DNA from: Pseudomonadota bacterium
GTDB taxonomy: Bacteria; Myxococcota_A; Polyangia; GCA-2747355
Reading direction: 5' to 3'
Length of the DNA: 29,732 nucleotides
Assembly (NCBI GenBank): GCA_016702545.1
Contig: JADJDT010000047.1
Location: 1 to 29,732 of the forward strand
Shown here: piece by piece, positions 9,508 to 19,805 of the stretch
Layout: every line of letters begins with the position of its first letter
How positions within the stretch are numbered: position 1 is the first letter of the stretch
Notes under the pieces: generated by a model
Databases searched by the model: none
What the model saw: only the letters and a program-made list of their open reading frames with translations
Told to the model about the DNA's origin: nothing
Position numbers and translations under genes: made by a program

Positions 9508-10479
9508 CTAGGCCCCGCTCGGTCCCGATCCGCAAGGGGCTGGCCCTGGCCCTGGGCGGACGCCGAGGATGTGGCAGATGGCGAAGGTCAGGTCGGCGCG
9601 GTTGAGCGTGTAGAAGTGGAACTGCTTCACGCCCCCGGCGTGCAGCGCGCGGCACTGCTCGGCGGCGACGCAGGCGGCGACCAGGCGGCGCGTCTCCGGG
9701 TCGTCATCGAGCCCGGCGAAGAGCTCGGCGACCCAGCGCGGCACGCTGGTGCCGCAGCGCGCGGCGAAGCGCGCCATCTGGGCGAAGTGGGTGACGGGGA
9801 GAATCCCGGGGATCAGCGGGGCCGTGATGCCCGCCGCCAGGGCGCGGTCGAGGAAGCGGAAGTAGCGCTCGACGTCGAAGAAGAACTGCGTGATGGCCTG
9901 AGTCGCGCCGGCGTCGAGCTTGCGCTTGAGGGCGTCGAGGTCGGCCTCGGCGCTGCTCGCCTCGGGATGCCCTTCGGGGTAGGCGGCGACGCTGATCTCG
10001 AAGTCCGCCACGCGCCGCAGGCCGGCGACCAGCTCGGCGGCGTAGGCGTAGCCCTGCGGGTGTGGCTCGTAGCCGGCGCTGCCCGCGGGCGGATCGCCGC
10101 GCAGGGCGACGATGTGGCGCACGCCGACCTCCCAGTAGTGCCGGGCGATCGCGTCGATCTCGGCGCGCGTGGCGCCGACGCAGGTGAGGTGCGCGGCCGG
10201 CTCCAGCGCGGTCTCGCGCCGCAGCCGCGCGACGGTCGCGTGCGTGCGCTCGCGGGTCGAGCCGCCGGCGCCGTAGGTCACCGAGACGTAGGCCGGGCGT
10301 AGCACGGCCAGGCGCTCGATCGCGGCCCACAGCTTCTGTTCGGCCTGGTCGTCCTTGGGCGGGAAGAACTCGAAGGAGACGGTGACGTCGCGCGGCAGCG
10401 GCGAGGCCACCGGCATCAGCACGGCGGCGGCCTCGGAACTGCGGGTCGCGTCGGCTGAGCGGGAGGATGGGCGCGTCAC
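9508..10479 (-). CDS. metF: Methylenetetrahydrofolate reductase
   Basis: Flavoprotein that reduces 5,10-methylene-THF to 5-methyl-THF for methionine synthesis. The frame is intact. The N-terminal strand VSFEFFPPK carries the catalytic Glu. YVSVTYGAGGSTRERT, HIVALRGDPP, AITQFFFDVERYFRFL, LIPGILPVT and the C-terminal HFYTLNRADL are all standard MetF blocks in the right order. I chose GTG 10479 (323 residues) because AGGAG sits 10 bases before it and just after the acn stop. ATG 10416 gives 302 residues, closer to E. coli MetF, but has no clear Shine-Dalgarno. It is the last gene of the COG2509-acn-metF operon, 23 bases after acn. The stop is TAG at 9508-9510. Confidence 0.93.
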   Translation of the reverse strand: MTRPSSRSADATRSSEAAAVLMPVASPLPRDVTVSFEFFPPKDDQAEQKLWAAIERLAVLRPAYVSVTYGAGGSTRERTHATVARLRRETALEPAAHLTCVGATRAEIDAIARHYWEVGVRHIVALRGDPPAGSAGYEPHPQGYAYAAELVAGLRRVADFEISVAAYPEGHPEASSAEADLDALKRKLDAGATQAITQFFFDVERYFRFLDRALAAGITAPLIPGILPVTHFAQMARFAARCGTSVPRWVAELFAGLDDDPETRRLVAACVAAEQCRALHAGGVKQFHFYTLNRADLTFAICHILGVRPGPGPAPCGSGPSGA

Positions 10480-10489
10480 CTGAATTCCG

Positions 10490-10494
10490 CTCCT
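10490..10494 (-). promoter_or_regulatory. Ribosome binding site supporting the metF GTG start
   Basis: AGGAG on the minus strand, 10 bases upstream of GTG 10479 and about 8 bases after the aconitase stop. It favours the longer metF product over the internal ATG at 10416. Confidence 0.5.
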
Positions 10495-10502
10495 GGTCGC
10501 GC

Positions 10503-13238
<2,736 letters not shown>

Positions 13239-13243
13239 GGCAA

Positions 13244-13247
13244 CTCC
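13244..13247 (-). promoter_or_regulatory. Ribosome binding site of acnA
   Basis: GGAG on the minus strand, 5 bases before ATG 13238, within the 57-base gap after the COG2509-type gene. It supports the chosen start. Confidence 0.55.
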
Positions 13248-13295
13248 GTCTGCGAGAGGACGAAGCGGAAGCCTATGACCGCGACGCGCGGAGGG

Positions 13296-14987
13296 TCAAG
13301 GCGCGCTGGGATGCGCGCTGGGAGGGTCCAGGCGCGCACCGGGCGCGGGCTCGGTGGCCGGGTGGCCGAGCAGGGCGAGCGCCACGGCCTCGGCCGCGCG
13401 GATGCCATCGACCGCCGCGGAGAGGATCCCGCCGGCGTAGCCCGCGCCCTCGCCGGCCGGGTAGAGACCGCGGGTGTTGAGGCTCTCGAGGCCCTCGTCG
13501 CGCGTGACGCGCACGGGCGAAGAGGTGCGGGTCTCGACGCCCGTCAGCAGCGCGTCGTCCATCGCGAAGCCCGGGAGCTGCCGGTCGAAGGCTGGTAGCG
13601 CCTCGCGCAGGGCCGCCACCACGTAGTCGGGTAGGCAGGGCGCCAGGTCGGTCAGCCGAATGCCAGGCGTGTAGGAGGGCTGCACCGAGCCGAGGGCCGT
13701 CGAGGGGCGTCCCGCCAGGAAGTCGCCCACGCGCTGCGCCGGCGCGGCGTAGCTGCCCCCGCCCGCCTGGAAGGCCTGCGCCTCCCAGTGGCGCTGGAAG
13801 GCCACGCCGGCGAGCGGGTTCGCGCGCGCGTCGCCGGGGAAGTCGCTGGGCTCGAGGCCGACCACCAGCGCCGCGTTGGCGTTGCGCTCGGCCCGGGAGT
13901 ACTGGCTCATGCCGTTGGTGACGACGCCGCCCAGCTCGGACGCCGCGGCCACCACCTGGCCACCAGGGCACATGCAGAAGCTGTAGACCGAGCGTCCGTT
14001 GCTGCAGCGATGGACCAGCTTGTAGTCGGCGCCCCGCAGCAGCGGGTGGCTGGCCGCCGCGCCGAGCCGGGCCCGGTCGATCAGCGCCTGCGGATGCTCG
14101 ATGCGCAGGCCGATGGAGAAGGGCTTGGCCTCGAGCTGCACGCCGCGCGAGAGCAGGAGCTCGAAGGTGTCGCGGGCGCTGTGGCCGATGGCGAGCACGG
14201 CGTGGCTGGCGGCGAGGCGCTCGCCCTGGGCGAGCACCAGCCCACGCAGGCGCCGTGCACCCTGGGCATCGCATTCGAGCTCGAGGTCGGCGACGCGGCT
14301 TTGGAAACGAACCTCGCCCCCCAGCGCCTGCATCGTGGCGCGCAGGTGCTCCACCACGCGCACCAGCCGGAAGGTGCCGATATGGGGCTTGCTGAGGTAG
14401 AGGATCTCGGGCGGGGCGCCAGCCGCGACGAACTCGCGCAGCACCTTGCGGCCGCGGTGGCCGGGGTCCTTGATCCCGCTGTGCAGCTTGCCGTCGGAGA
14501 AGGTGCCCGCGCCGCCCTCGCCGAACTGCACGTTCGACTCAGGGTCGAGCTTGCCCCGGCGCCACAGGTCCCAGGTGTCCTTCGTGCGCTCGCGCACCGC
14601 CTTGCCGCGCTCGAGCAGAATCGGCCGGAAGCCCATCTGGGCGAGGGTCAGCGCCGCGAACACGCCGCAGGGCCCGGCGCCGACCACGACCGGGCGCTCG
14701 TTGAAGCCCGGGGGCGCCTGCGCGACGAAGCGGTAGCGCAGGTCGGGGCTCGGGCGCACGCGCGGGTCGCCACGCAAGCGCCGGGCGACGGCAGCCTCGT
14801 CCCGCAGCTCGACGTCGACGGTGTAGACGAAGACGATCGCCGCCGGCTGCCGCGCGTCATGGCCGCGGCGAAAGATGCTGTAGCTGACCAGCTCGGCTGC
14901 CTTGATGCCCAGCCGCCGCACAAGCGCCGCCTCGAGCTCGCCCTCGCGGCAATCCACTGGCAGCTTGAGCTCGGTAACCCGCAGCAT
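13296..14987 (-). CDS. FAD-dependent dehydrogenase, COG2509 family
   Basis: Intact 563-residue flavoprotein of the uncharacterised NAD(P)/FAD-dependent dehydrogenase group (COG2509). It has the family's small N-terminal alpha/beta module (MLRVTELKLPVDCREGELEA) followed by the dinucleotide-binding glycine motif VVVGAGPCGVFAALTLAQMG (about residues 100-119). QFGEGGAGTFSDGKL is the FAD-contact segment typical of the group. LAIGHSARDTFELL and the C-terminal YPAGEGAGYAGGILSAAVDG then follow; the latter is the second FAD block, with the family's GEGAGYAGGI signature. A redox role is certain in kind, but the substrate is unknown. It is the first gene of an operon with acnA and metF. ATG 14987 is the start, because the in-frame codon upstream is TGA. 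A strong GGAGGTGAT lies 14 bases upstream, longer than usual. Confidence 0.92.
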   Translation of the reverse strand: MLRVTELKLPVDCREGELEAALVRRLGIKAAELVSYSIFRRGHDARQPAAIVFVYTVDVELRDEAAVARRLRGDPRVRPSPDLRYRFVAQAPPGFNERPVVVGAGPCGVFAALTLAQMGFRPILLERGKAVRERTKDTWDLWRRGKLDPESNVQFGEGGAGTFSDGKLHSGIKDPGHRGRKVLREFVAAGAPPEILYLSKPHIGTFRLVRVVEHLRATMQALGGEVRFQSRVADLELECDAQGARRLRGLVLAQGERLAASHAVLAIGHSARDTFELLLSRGVQLEAKPFSIGLRIEHPQALIDRARLGAAASHPLLRGADYKLVHRCSNGRSVYSFCMCPGGQVVAAASELGGVVTNGMSQYSRAERNANAALVVGLEPSDFPGDARANPLAGVAFQRHWEAQAFQAGGGSYAAPAQRVGDFLAGRPSTALGSVQPSYTPGIRLTDLAPCLPDYVVAALREALPAFDRQLPGFAMDDALLTGVETRTSSPVRVTRDEGLESLNTRGLYPAGEGAGYAGGILSAAVDGIRAAEAVALALLGHPATEPAPGARLDPPSAHPSAP

Positions 14988-15364
14988 GATGCGGGCGGCA
15001 TATCACCTCCGGGCGGGCGGTGCCATCGGGACGGAGGGTCCGCACCGGACGCTAAGGGCCAGCGCCGCGTCGGGTCGTGCAGCCAGACGCCGCTGCGCCG
15101 CGGCACTCGAACCCTACGATCGCGTAGCGTTGCCGACCCCCCGGTACGTTTGACGCTCGCCTCGCTGCCCTGGCCCTCCGGAGCCAAAGGCAAACACCAA
15201 CGCGATATCGGTTGTTTGCGCAGCATCAACGGCATGGATCGGCTTTTGCTTCGTTTGCCGCAGCCAGGGCTGGTTCAGCCGCGCCGTGAAAGAGCTCGAC
15301 TGAACGAGAGCGGGGCGGGCGAAGCGGTGGGTTACCGCCGCGGTGGTGGGGAGGGAGGGGGGGG
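14988..15364. other. Divergent intergenic region
   Basis: 377 bases between the COG2509-acn-metF operon (minus) and the GHKL-like gene (plus); promoters for both should lie here. I see the Shine-Dalgarno at 15002-15010, a short inverted repeat ACCGC-c-GCGGT at 15334-15344, and a purine run of G and A just before ATG 15365. I cannot pick out a convincing -35/-10 pair. Confidence 0.5.
15002..15010 (-). promoter_or_regulatory. Perfect nine-base Shine-Dalgarno with long spacing
   Basis: GGAGGTGAT on the minus strand is fully complementary to the 16S rRNA 3' tail. It lies 14 bases before ATG 14987, versus the usual 5-9. An out-of-frame ATG follows it immediately. It may serve the COG2509-type gene at reduced efficiency, or an indel may hide the true start. 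Confidence 0.45.
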
Positions 15365-16804
15365 ATGAGCACGAGGACTCGTGAACCGCAAAGTCGCCGG
15401 CTGCAGCGCGGCTGGGGCGCGCGGCGCCTGGCGGTAGCGCTGGTGATGACCCTGGCGAGCGCCCGGGCCGGGGGCGCCCGGGCAGAGCAAGGGGCGGCCC
15501 GAAGCGCCGCAGCAGAGTTCCAAACGTTGATTGGGGGTGTTGTAGGCGATCTCAAGAGGCCGGGGTCCTGGGTCAACGTGACTCCGCCTCGTGGGGTCGA
15601 TGCCGAGGCGCTGCGGCTGGCGCTGGAACCCGTCGTTGTGCACGACCTCAAGGTGCCCTTCTCGACCTTCGCCCAGGCGCTCAAGCTTGCCGCTGACGAG
15701 CTCGAGGCAGTGCGCGGCGGCGCCTCAGCCGCAAGCGAGTTCGTCGACGACGTCCTGCAAGCCGTCGTGGAGCTTCGCGCGGGCTTTGCTCCGGTGGCAG
15801 GGCTGTTGGAGGGGCTAAGGGTGCTGCGTGACCGGCATCCTGCCAGGGCTTCGGTCCCCATGGGCGCGATCGAGGACGGGCCCTTCCGGGCTTTCGTCGA
15901 CCGCGCTCGGGATGCGGTGGGTCGTCTGGCAGCGCACTCGACGCATCTGCAGGAGCCGTGGGCGCGTGCCGCAGTGGGTTCCTTCGGGGCCTCGGACGGG
16001 ATGTCGCCGCTCGGCACCGCCCTCGACGTCCTCGCGTTGCTGACCGAAGGCGCGGAACAGCTCCGCGGGAACGTGCAGTCTGCCGTAGACCTGGAGGCAC
16101 GCTTAGGCCGGCAAGCCCAGCCCCAGCCTGGGGAGCTGCCCGCGCTCCTGGATCAGTTGGCCGCGGCTAACAACGTGCTGGTGGCCGTCCCACAGCCGTC
16201 GTTCCGAGGGTGCGGCGCAGTGCTGGCGCTGTCGAGCTGGGGTGCATGGAAGGCTGGCGTGGCGGACGGTGGAGGACCGGCGGAAGCCGAGCCCAATCGG
16301 CGACTGCAGGCTGCGATGGCTAGCCAACCCATCGAGCGCCCAACGCTCGATGCAGCCCTCCGCGCGTTGCTGAGAAACGCGGAGGAGGCCGCTCGTGGGA
16401 GTGGCACGAGTTCCCCCGCGCTTGTCCGGCCCGAGGGCGCGAGCAACGCCGCCTGGCGTGCCTCGGCTGCCACGGACGCGGGGAGGCGCCAAGGGCGCGT
16501 GGCGCTCGTCGTAGCCCCGGGCGCGCAGGGGGCCCGAACTCATCGTGATCAACGGCGGCGAGGGCTTCACCGGCGAGGTCTTGCGGCAGCTCGCCCAAGG
16601 AGAGCGTCCCTCGCGCTCGAAGAAGCCGAATTCGAGTGGCTGGGGCGTGGCGGCGGCCGCTGGGTTGGCGTGCCGCAACGGCGGCAGGCTGCTGATCCCA
16701 CGATCAGCCGCCGAGCCGCGATGGAGCCGAACTCCCTGATGGAGCCGCAGTCCGAGTCTCGTTGGGTCGCCCTAGTTACCCACGCGCTGGCACTCCTCCA
16801 TTAG
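15365..16804 (+). CDS. Protein with N-terminal hydrophobic segment and C-terminal degenerate GHKL (histidine-kinase-like) ATPase domain (frameshifted near 16530)
   Basis: ATG 15365 follows a G/A-rich Shine-Dalgarno tract. Residues 1-40 are Arg-rich, then hydrophobic (RRLAVALVMTLASARAGG), i.e. a signal peptide or membrane anchor. About 260 mostly helical Ala/Leu-rich residues follow with no family I recognise. ALRALLRNAEEAARGSG (around 16350-16405) fits the N-box of histidine-kinase ATPase domains. The frame then breaks: the 5-G run at 16528-16532 seems one base too long. Corrected, it reads ELIVINGGEGFTGEVLRQL (a G1-type box with Asn where DNGPG has Asp), SKKPNSSGWGVAAAAGLA (G2-type GxG), CRNGGRLL and, after another indel, PDGAAVRVSL, the usual domain end. 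No phosphoacceptor H-box is evident. The true stop could be 16739, 16804 or just beyond. The ATPase call is inference from motif order. Confidence 0.5.
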   Translation: MSTRTREPQSRRLQRGWGARRLAVALVMTLASARAGGARAEQGAARSAAAEFQTLIGGVVGDLKRPGSWVNVTPPRGVDAEALRLALEPVVVHDLKVPFSTFAQALKLAADELEAVRGGASAASEFVDDVLQAVVELRAGFAPVAGLLEGLRVLRDRHPARASVPMGAIEDGPFRAFVDRARDAVGRLAAHSTHLQEPWARAAVGSFGASDGMSPLGTALDVLALLTEGAEQLRGNVQSAVDLEARLGRQAQPQPGELPALLDQLAAANNVLVAVPQPSFRGCGAVLALSSWGAWKAGVADGGGPAEAEPNRRLQAAMASQPIERPTLDAALRALLRNAEEAARGSGTSSPALVRPEGASNAAWRASAATDAGRRQGRVALVVAPGAQGARTHRDQRRRGLHRRGLAAARPRRASLALEEAEFEWLGRGGGRWVGVPQRRQAADPTISRRAAMEPNSLMEPQSESRWVALVTHALALLH

Positions 16805-17031
16805 GCGTGGGCGGAACGCCCCGTCTCCGCCTGCCATGCCCTCCCATTCCCTTCGCTGCTTGCGCCCAAACAACGTCCTTGGCGAATTTGTAGGGAAGCT
16901 CCTAACGCTGCGTCCCCTCTACGGCCGGGTCGAGCGAGGCGTCGTTCCGAGGCCCTCGCCCTCGTGAACGGCAAATAGCTTCCACGTCATCACTGTCTCG
17001 AGCTCGTTGACACGTTCCGACCAGGGTGCCC

Positions 17032-17772
17032 CTAGGTGGGCACGCCGGAGAGCAGGTAGTAGCAGCCGTAGTGGGCATCGCTGGCGCGCCGGCGGCAGAG
17101 GGCCGTGACCGGCAGCAGGCAGTTCATGCCGGGGCCGATCTCGCCCCCGCGGCGGAGAGTAGCCGCGGCGCGAAGCGGCCGCCGCCCGGCTGGTTGCCCC
17201 AGGCGTTGGCGGGGAAGCTGGTGGAAGCGGGGAGTCGGCGAACAGGGGATCGAAGCGGCCGTAGGGATCGTGAACCACCAGCTTCGCGGACGACGGGTCG
17301 GCGCTGGCGGGGAAGTAGTCCTGGTAGCCCACCACGAGCACGATGTGACCCTCGACGCGGCTGTGGCTGACGCTCACCAGCACGGGTAGACCCCCATTGA
17401 TGAAGCGGACGATTCGCTCCAGCGCGATGCTCGGCCACGACACCGTGGAATAGTCGAACTTGATGCGCCGGAAGCGCTGCTCGAGCCACCACTTGAGGTT
17501 GATATGGGCGTTGCGTGTCTTCGACGGTCGCTGGTCCTCCCCGCGCGGGGCGTTGAGGTCCTCCCAGATCCCTGGATCGGCAGCTTGCAGATGATGCGGA
17601 CACTATCGCTGTCACCCGCCTCCTGCTGCTCGAGGAAAGCGCCCATCATCTTCAGGCAGGTGGACTGGCAGGTGATCCCGGTTGGCTGGACAAAATAGGG
17701 CACCGCAAGCTCTTTGCTGAGACTGCCGTCTTCCCGAATTACGACCGGCGCGCAAGCAGGCCATTTAGGCAT
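17032..17772 (-). CDS. C39-type papain-like cysteine peptidase (peptidase_C39_2-like, frameshifted)
   Basis: About 246 residues once the frames are joined. ATG 17772 has AAGGA seven bases upstream. VPYFVQPTGITCQSTCLKMM (about 17700-17640) carries the candidate nucleophile Cys in the usual Q-x-x-x-x-C setting after a VPYF-like strand. After shifts near 17560 and 17450 the chain reads SWPSIALERIVRFINGGLPV, then LVSVSHSRVEGHIVLVVGYQ, with the catalytic His in EGHIVLVVGY (about 17355-17325). VHDPYGRFDPLFAD holds the third catalytic Asp/Asn (about 17280-17235). A shift near 17235 leads to FPANAWGNQPGGGRFAPRLL and a Cys-containing end at TAG 17032. There is no evident signal peptide and no ABC-transporter partner nearby, so this is a stand-alone C39_2-like enzyme rather than a bacteriocin exporter. 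The target is unknown. Confidence 0.65.
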
Positions 17773-17866
17773 CGGTGGTCCTTGTAATCCAGGAATCCAA
17801 GTTTGCCCATCCTAGACGCGCAGCGCAAGCCCCCCCTGGGGGCGCCAGGCGAGCAGGCAGTCCGGG

Positions 17867-19578
17867 TCAGCTGCCTGGGGCGCGTAGGACGAAGGGGTAG
17901 GAGACGATCACGAGGTCGCCCTGCGGGGGCTTGGGGAAGGGGATGCGGCGGATCGCGGCGGTGATGCACTGTTCGGCCGCGGGATCGGCGAGCGTGGACG
18001 TGAGAATCTTGGCGGTAGCGACCTTGCCGTCGGCGGCGATGGCAAACTCGACGCTGACGCGGCCCTCGAGCGCGTGGTTGGTCAAGAGCGCTCGACTGTA
18101 GCAGTAGCGGATCGCGTTGAGGTGCTGGCGGATCGCCCGGCGAACCAGCTCCTTGTCGAGGCCGCCGCGGATAGCGATCGCACCGGTCTGCGCCCGGGGC
18201 GTCGATGCGGTGTGACTCGCCAGGTGAGCGACGGCCCCGCCGTAGTGCCCGGGTTCGCCACCGCGGCCGCGCGCGCCGACGGTGCCGAGCGGACCGACGC
18301 CGATGCCGACGGCATCGCCGCCCCCATGGCGCCCCGTGCCACGCGCGCCGAGGCCGTTGACGCCGTAGGCTCGCCAGGATCCTCGCCGCTCAGGCTGCCC
18401 CAGGCCGCGTCGCCTCGGGGCCGAGCGCCGTGTCCAGGGCGAAGATCGCAGCGAGTGGGCCGCCCCGCGTCCCGCCGATCAGTCCCAGCACGCCCACGCT
18501 CTGGGCCTGGGCGATCGCCTGCTCGCGGATCGTCCCGAGCGCCACCTGGGGAACGCCGTTCGGCAGGGGGAGCCGGCCCCGACGTTGGCGGGGGGACGTC
18601 GCGGGTTCCGGACCGGCCCTCCGGGCCGCGTTTGCGTGGGGCAGGGGCGCCGCCCTCGCTCAGCCCGGTAGCGGGTTTGACGAGCCACGGCGGCAGGGCC
18701 TCGGCGCGGCGCTCCTGGCCCTGGATGCGGTACTTGAGCAGCTCGCTGTCGCCTGTCGAAGAGGTCCAGCGAGAGCGCCTTGGCGTCGGGCGGCAGCGCG
18801 AAGACCAGGAAGAGCAGCAGCAGGTGCGCGGCGGCCGACACGCCCATGGTCGGCAGCCAATCTGGTCGCTGGCCGAGCGCGTGGGGTAGGCGCTGCGCGG
18901 GCGCGACCGAGTGCACCAGCAGCGTGGTCGCGCCCAGGTCGAGCTTGATCCGGGCGCCCTGCGGGATCGGGTAGGCGAAGGCGTCGCCGTGCTCGTTAGC
19001 TCGGCAGACGCGGTCGCTGTCCGCCAGCCAGCCGAGCGCGACGCGCTGGTCGCCGAGCGTGACATCGCCACTCATCGAGCGCGTGAAGAGGAGCGCGTAG
19101 CCGCGACCCTCCGCGTGCACCAGCGGAAAGCGCTCGCTGGGCACGGCGGCGTGGGCGAGGTTGAGATCGGCGTCGGCGACCGTGCCGATGACGAAGTCGC
19201 GTCGAGGGCGCTCACGCTGGCGGCGCAGCGCTCCGTAGCTCGCGAGCGCTGCGGCGGCGGGGAGCAGCAGGGCGCCCACCCCGCCGCGACCGGTGAGCGC
19301 GAGGGCGAGGGCGCCGAGCGCCAGCAGCGCCGAGTGCGGTCAGGGCGTGGGTGAGGGCGGTCGGCGGCCCGCCGGCCGGATCGTCGAGATGGCGGATGCC
19401 GAGCACGGTGTCCTCGGAAGATCGTCGTCACCTCGATCGCGTGCGGCCCCGCGTGCGGCCCCGCATGCCGACCAGTGTGCCGACCCATTGGGCCGGTGCT
19501 GCCGCCTTGCCGCTGCGGCTCGCGCGGCGTTGCGTGGGTTTGCGAGCCCCGATCGACCAACCAGCGATCGACTCCCAT
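17867..19578 (-). CDS. TonB-like protein with AgmX/PglI C-terminal domain (frameshifted)
   Basis: The last ~90 residues (NHALEGRVSVEFAIAADGKV, AEQCITAAIRRIPFPKPP, LVIVSYPFVL) are the AgmX/PglI C-terminal TonB-like fold, common in Myxococcota gliding and envelope machines. Upstream, HLLLLFLVFALPPDAKALSL (about 18825-18770) is a membrane segment. A Gly/Ala/Pro-rich linker follows it, as expected for a periplasm-spanning protein. The N-terminal third (FVIGTVADADLNLAHAAVPS, ALLFTRSMSGDVTLGDQRVA) resembles the ligand-value domain that precedes this segment in myxobacterial relatives. Start ATG 19578 has GGAGG seven bases upstream; ATG 19488 is an alternative. At least four indels break the gene. 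It could be a structural or energy-transducing part of a motility or trans-envelope system, but no TolQ/R-like partner is in the window. Confidence 0.7.
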
Positions 19579-19585
19579 GGTTCAC

Positions 19586-19590
19586 CCTCC
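19586..19590 (-). promoter_or_regulatory. Ribosome binding site of the AgmX/PglI-domain gene
   Basis: GGAGG on the minus strand, 7 bases before ATG 19578. It favours this start over the in-frame ATG at 19488, which has no such site. Confidence 0.5.
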
Positions 19591-19805
19591 CTGCCCAGCT
19601 CCTTGGCCGGTGCCACCCGCGTCGCGTGCCGGCGGCGCGACGCCGAGCGAGCTCGAGCGCGGTGGGAGGTACGCACGACTGGGGCGGAAGGATCTGGAGG
19701 CTACCCATGGTCCGTGGGGGGGATGAAGCCGCGTGGCGCGGCGGGCGTCAGAAGGGAGGTCGGCTCCGGGGCCCGACACAGCCCGCGACGGCGCCCTCGC
19801 GCCGT

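Noticed and set aside
15334..15344. Inverted repeat ACCGC-c-GCGGT as an operator
   Set aside because: Only five base pairs and not near a recognisable promoter; noted in the intergenic entry but not called as a site.
13788..15368. 526-codon plus-strand open frame
   Set aside because: Antisense to the intact COG2509 gene, which has full family motifs. The plus-strand product is low-complexity and starts inside that gene.
18302..18316. Inverted repeat GATGCC-GAC-GGCATC
   Set aside because: It lies within the Gly/Ala-rich coding linker of the AgmX/PglI-type gene, is short, and is expected by chance at this GC content.
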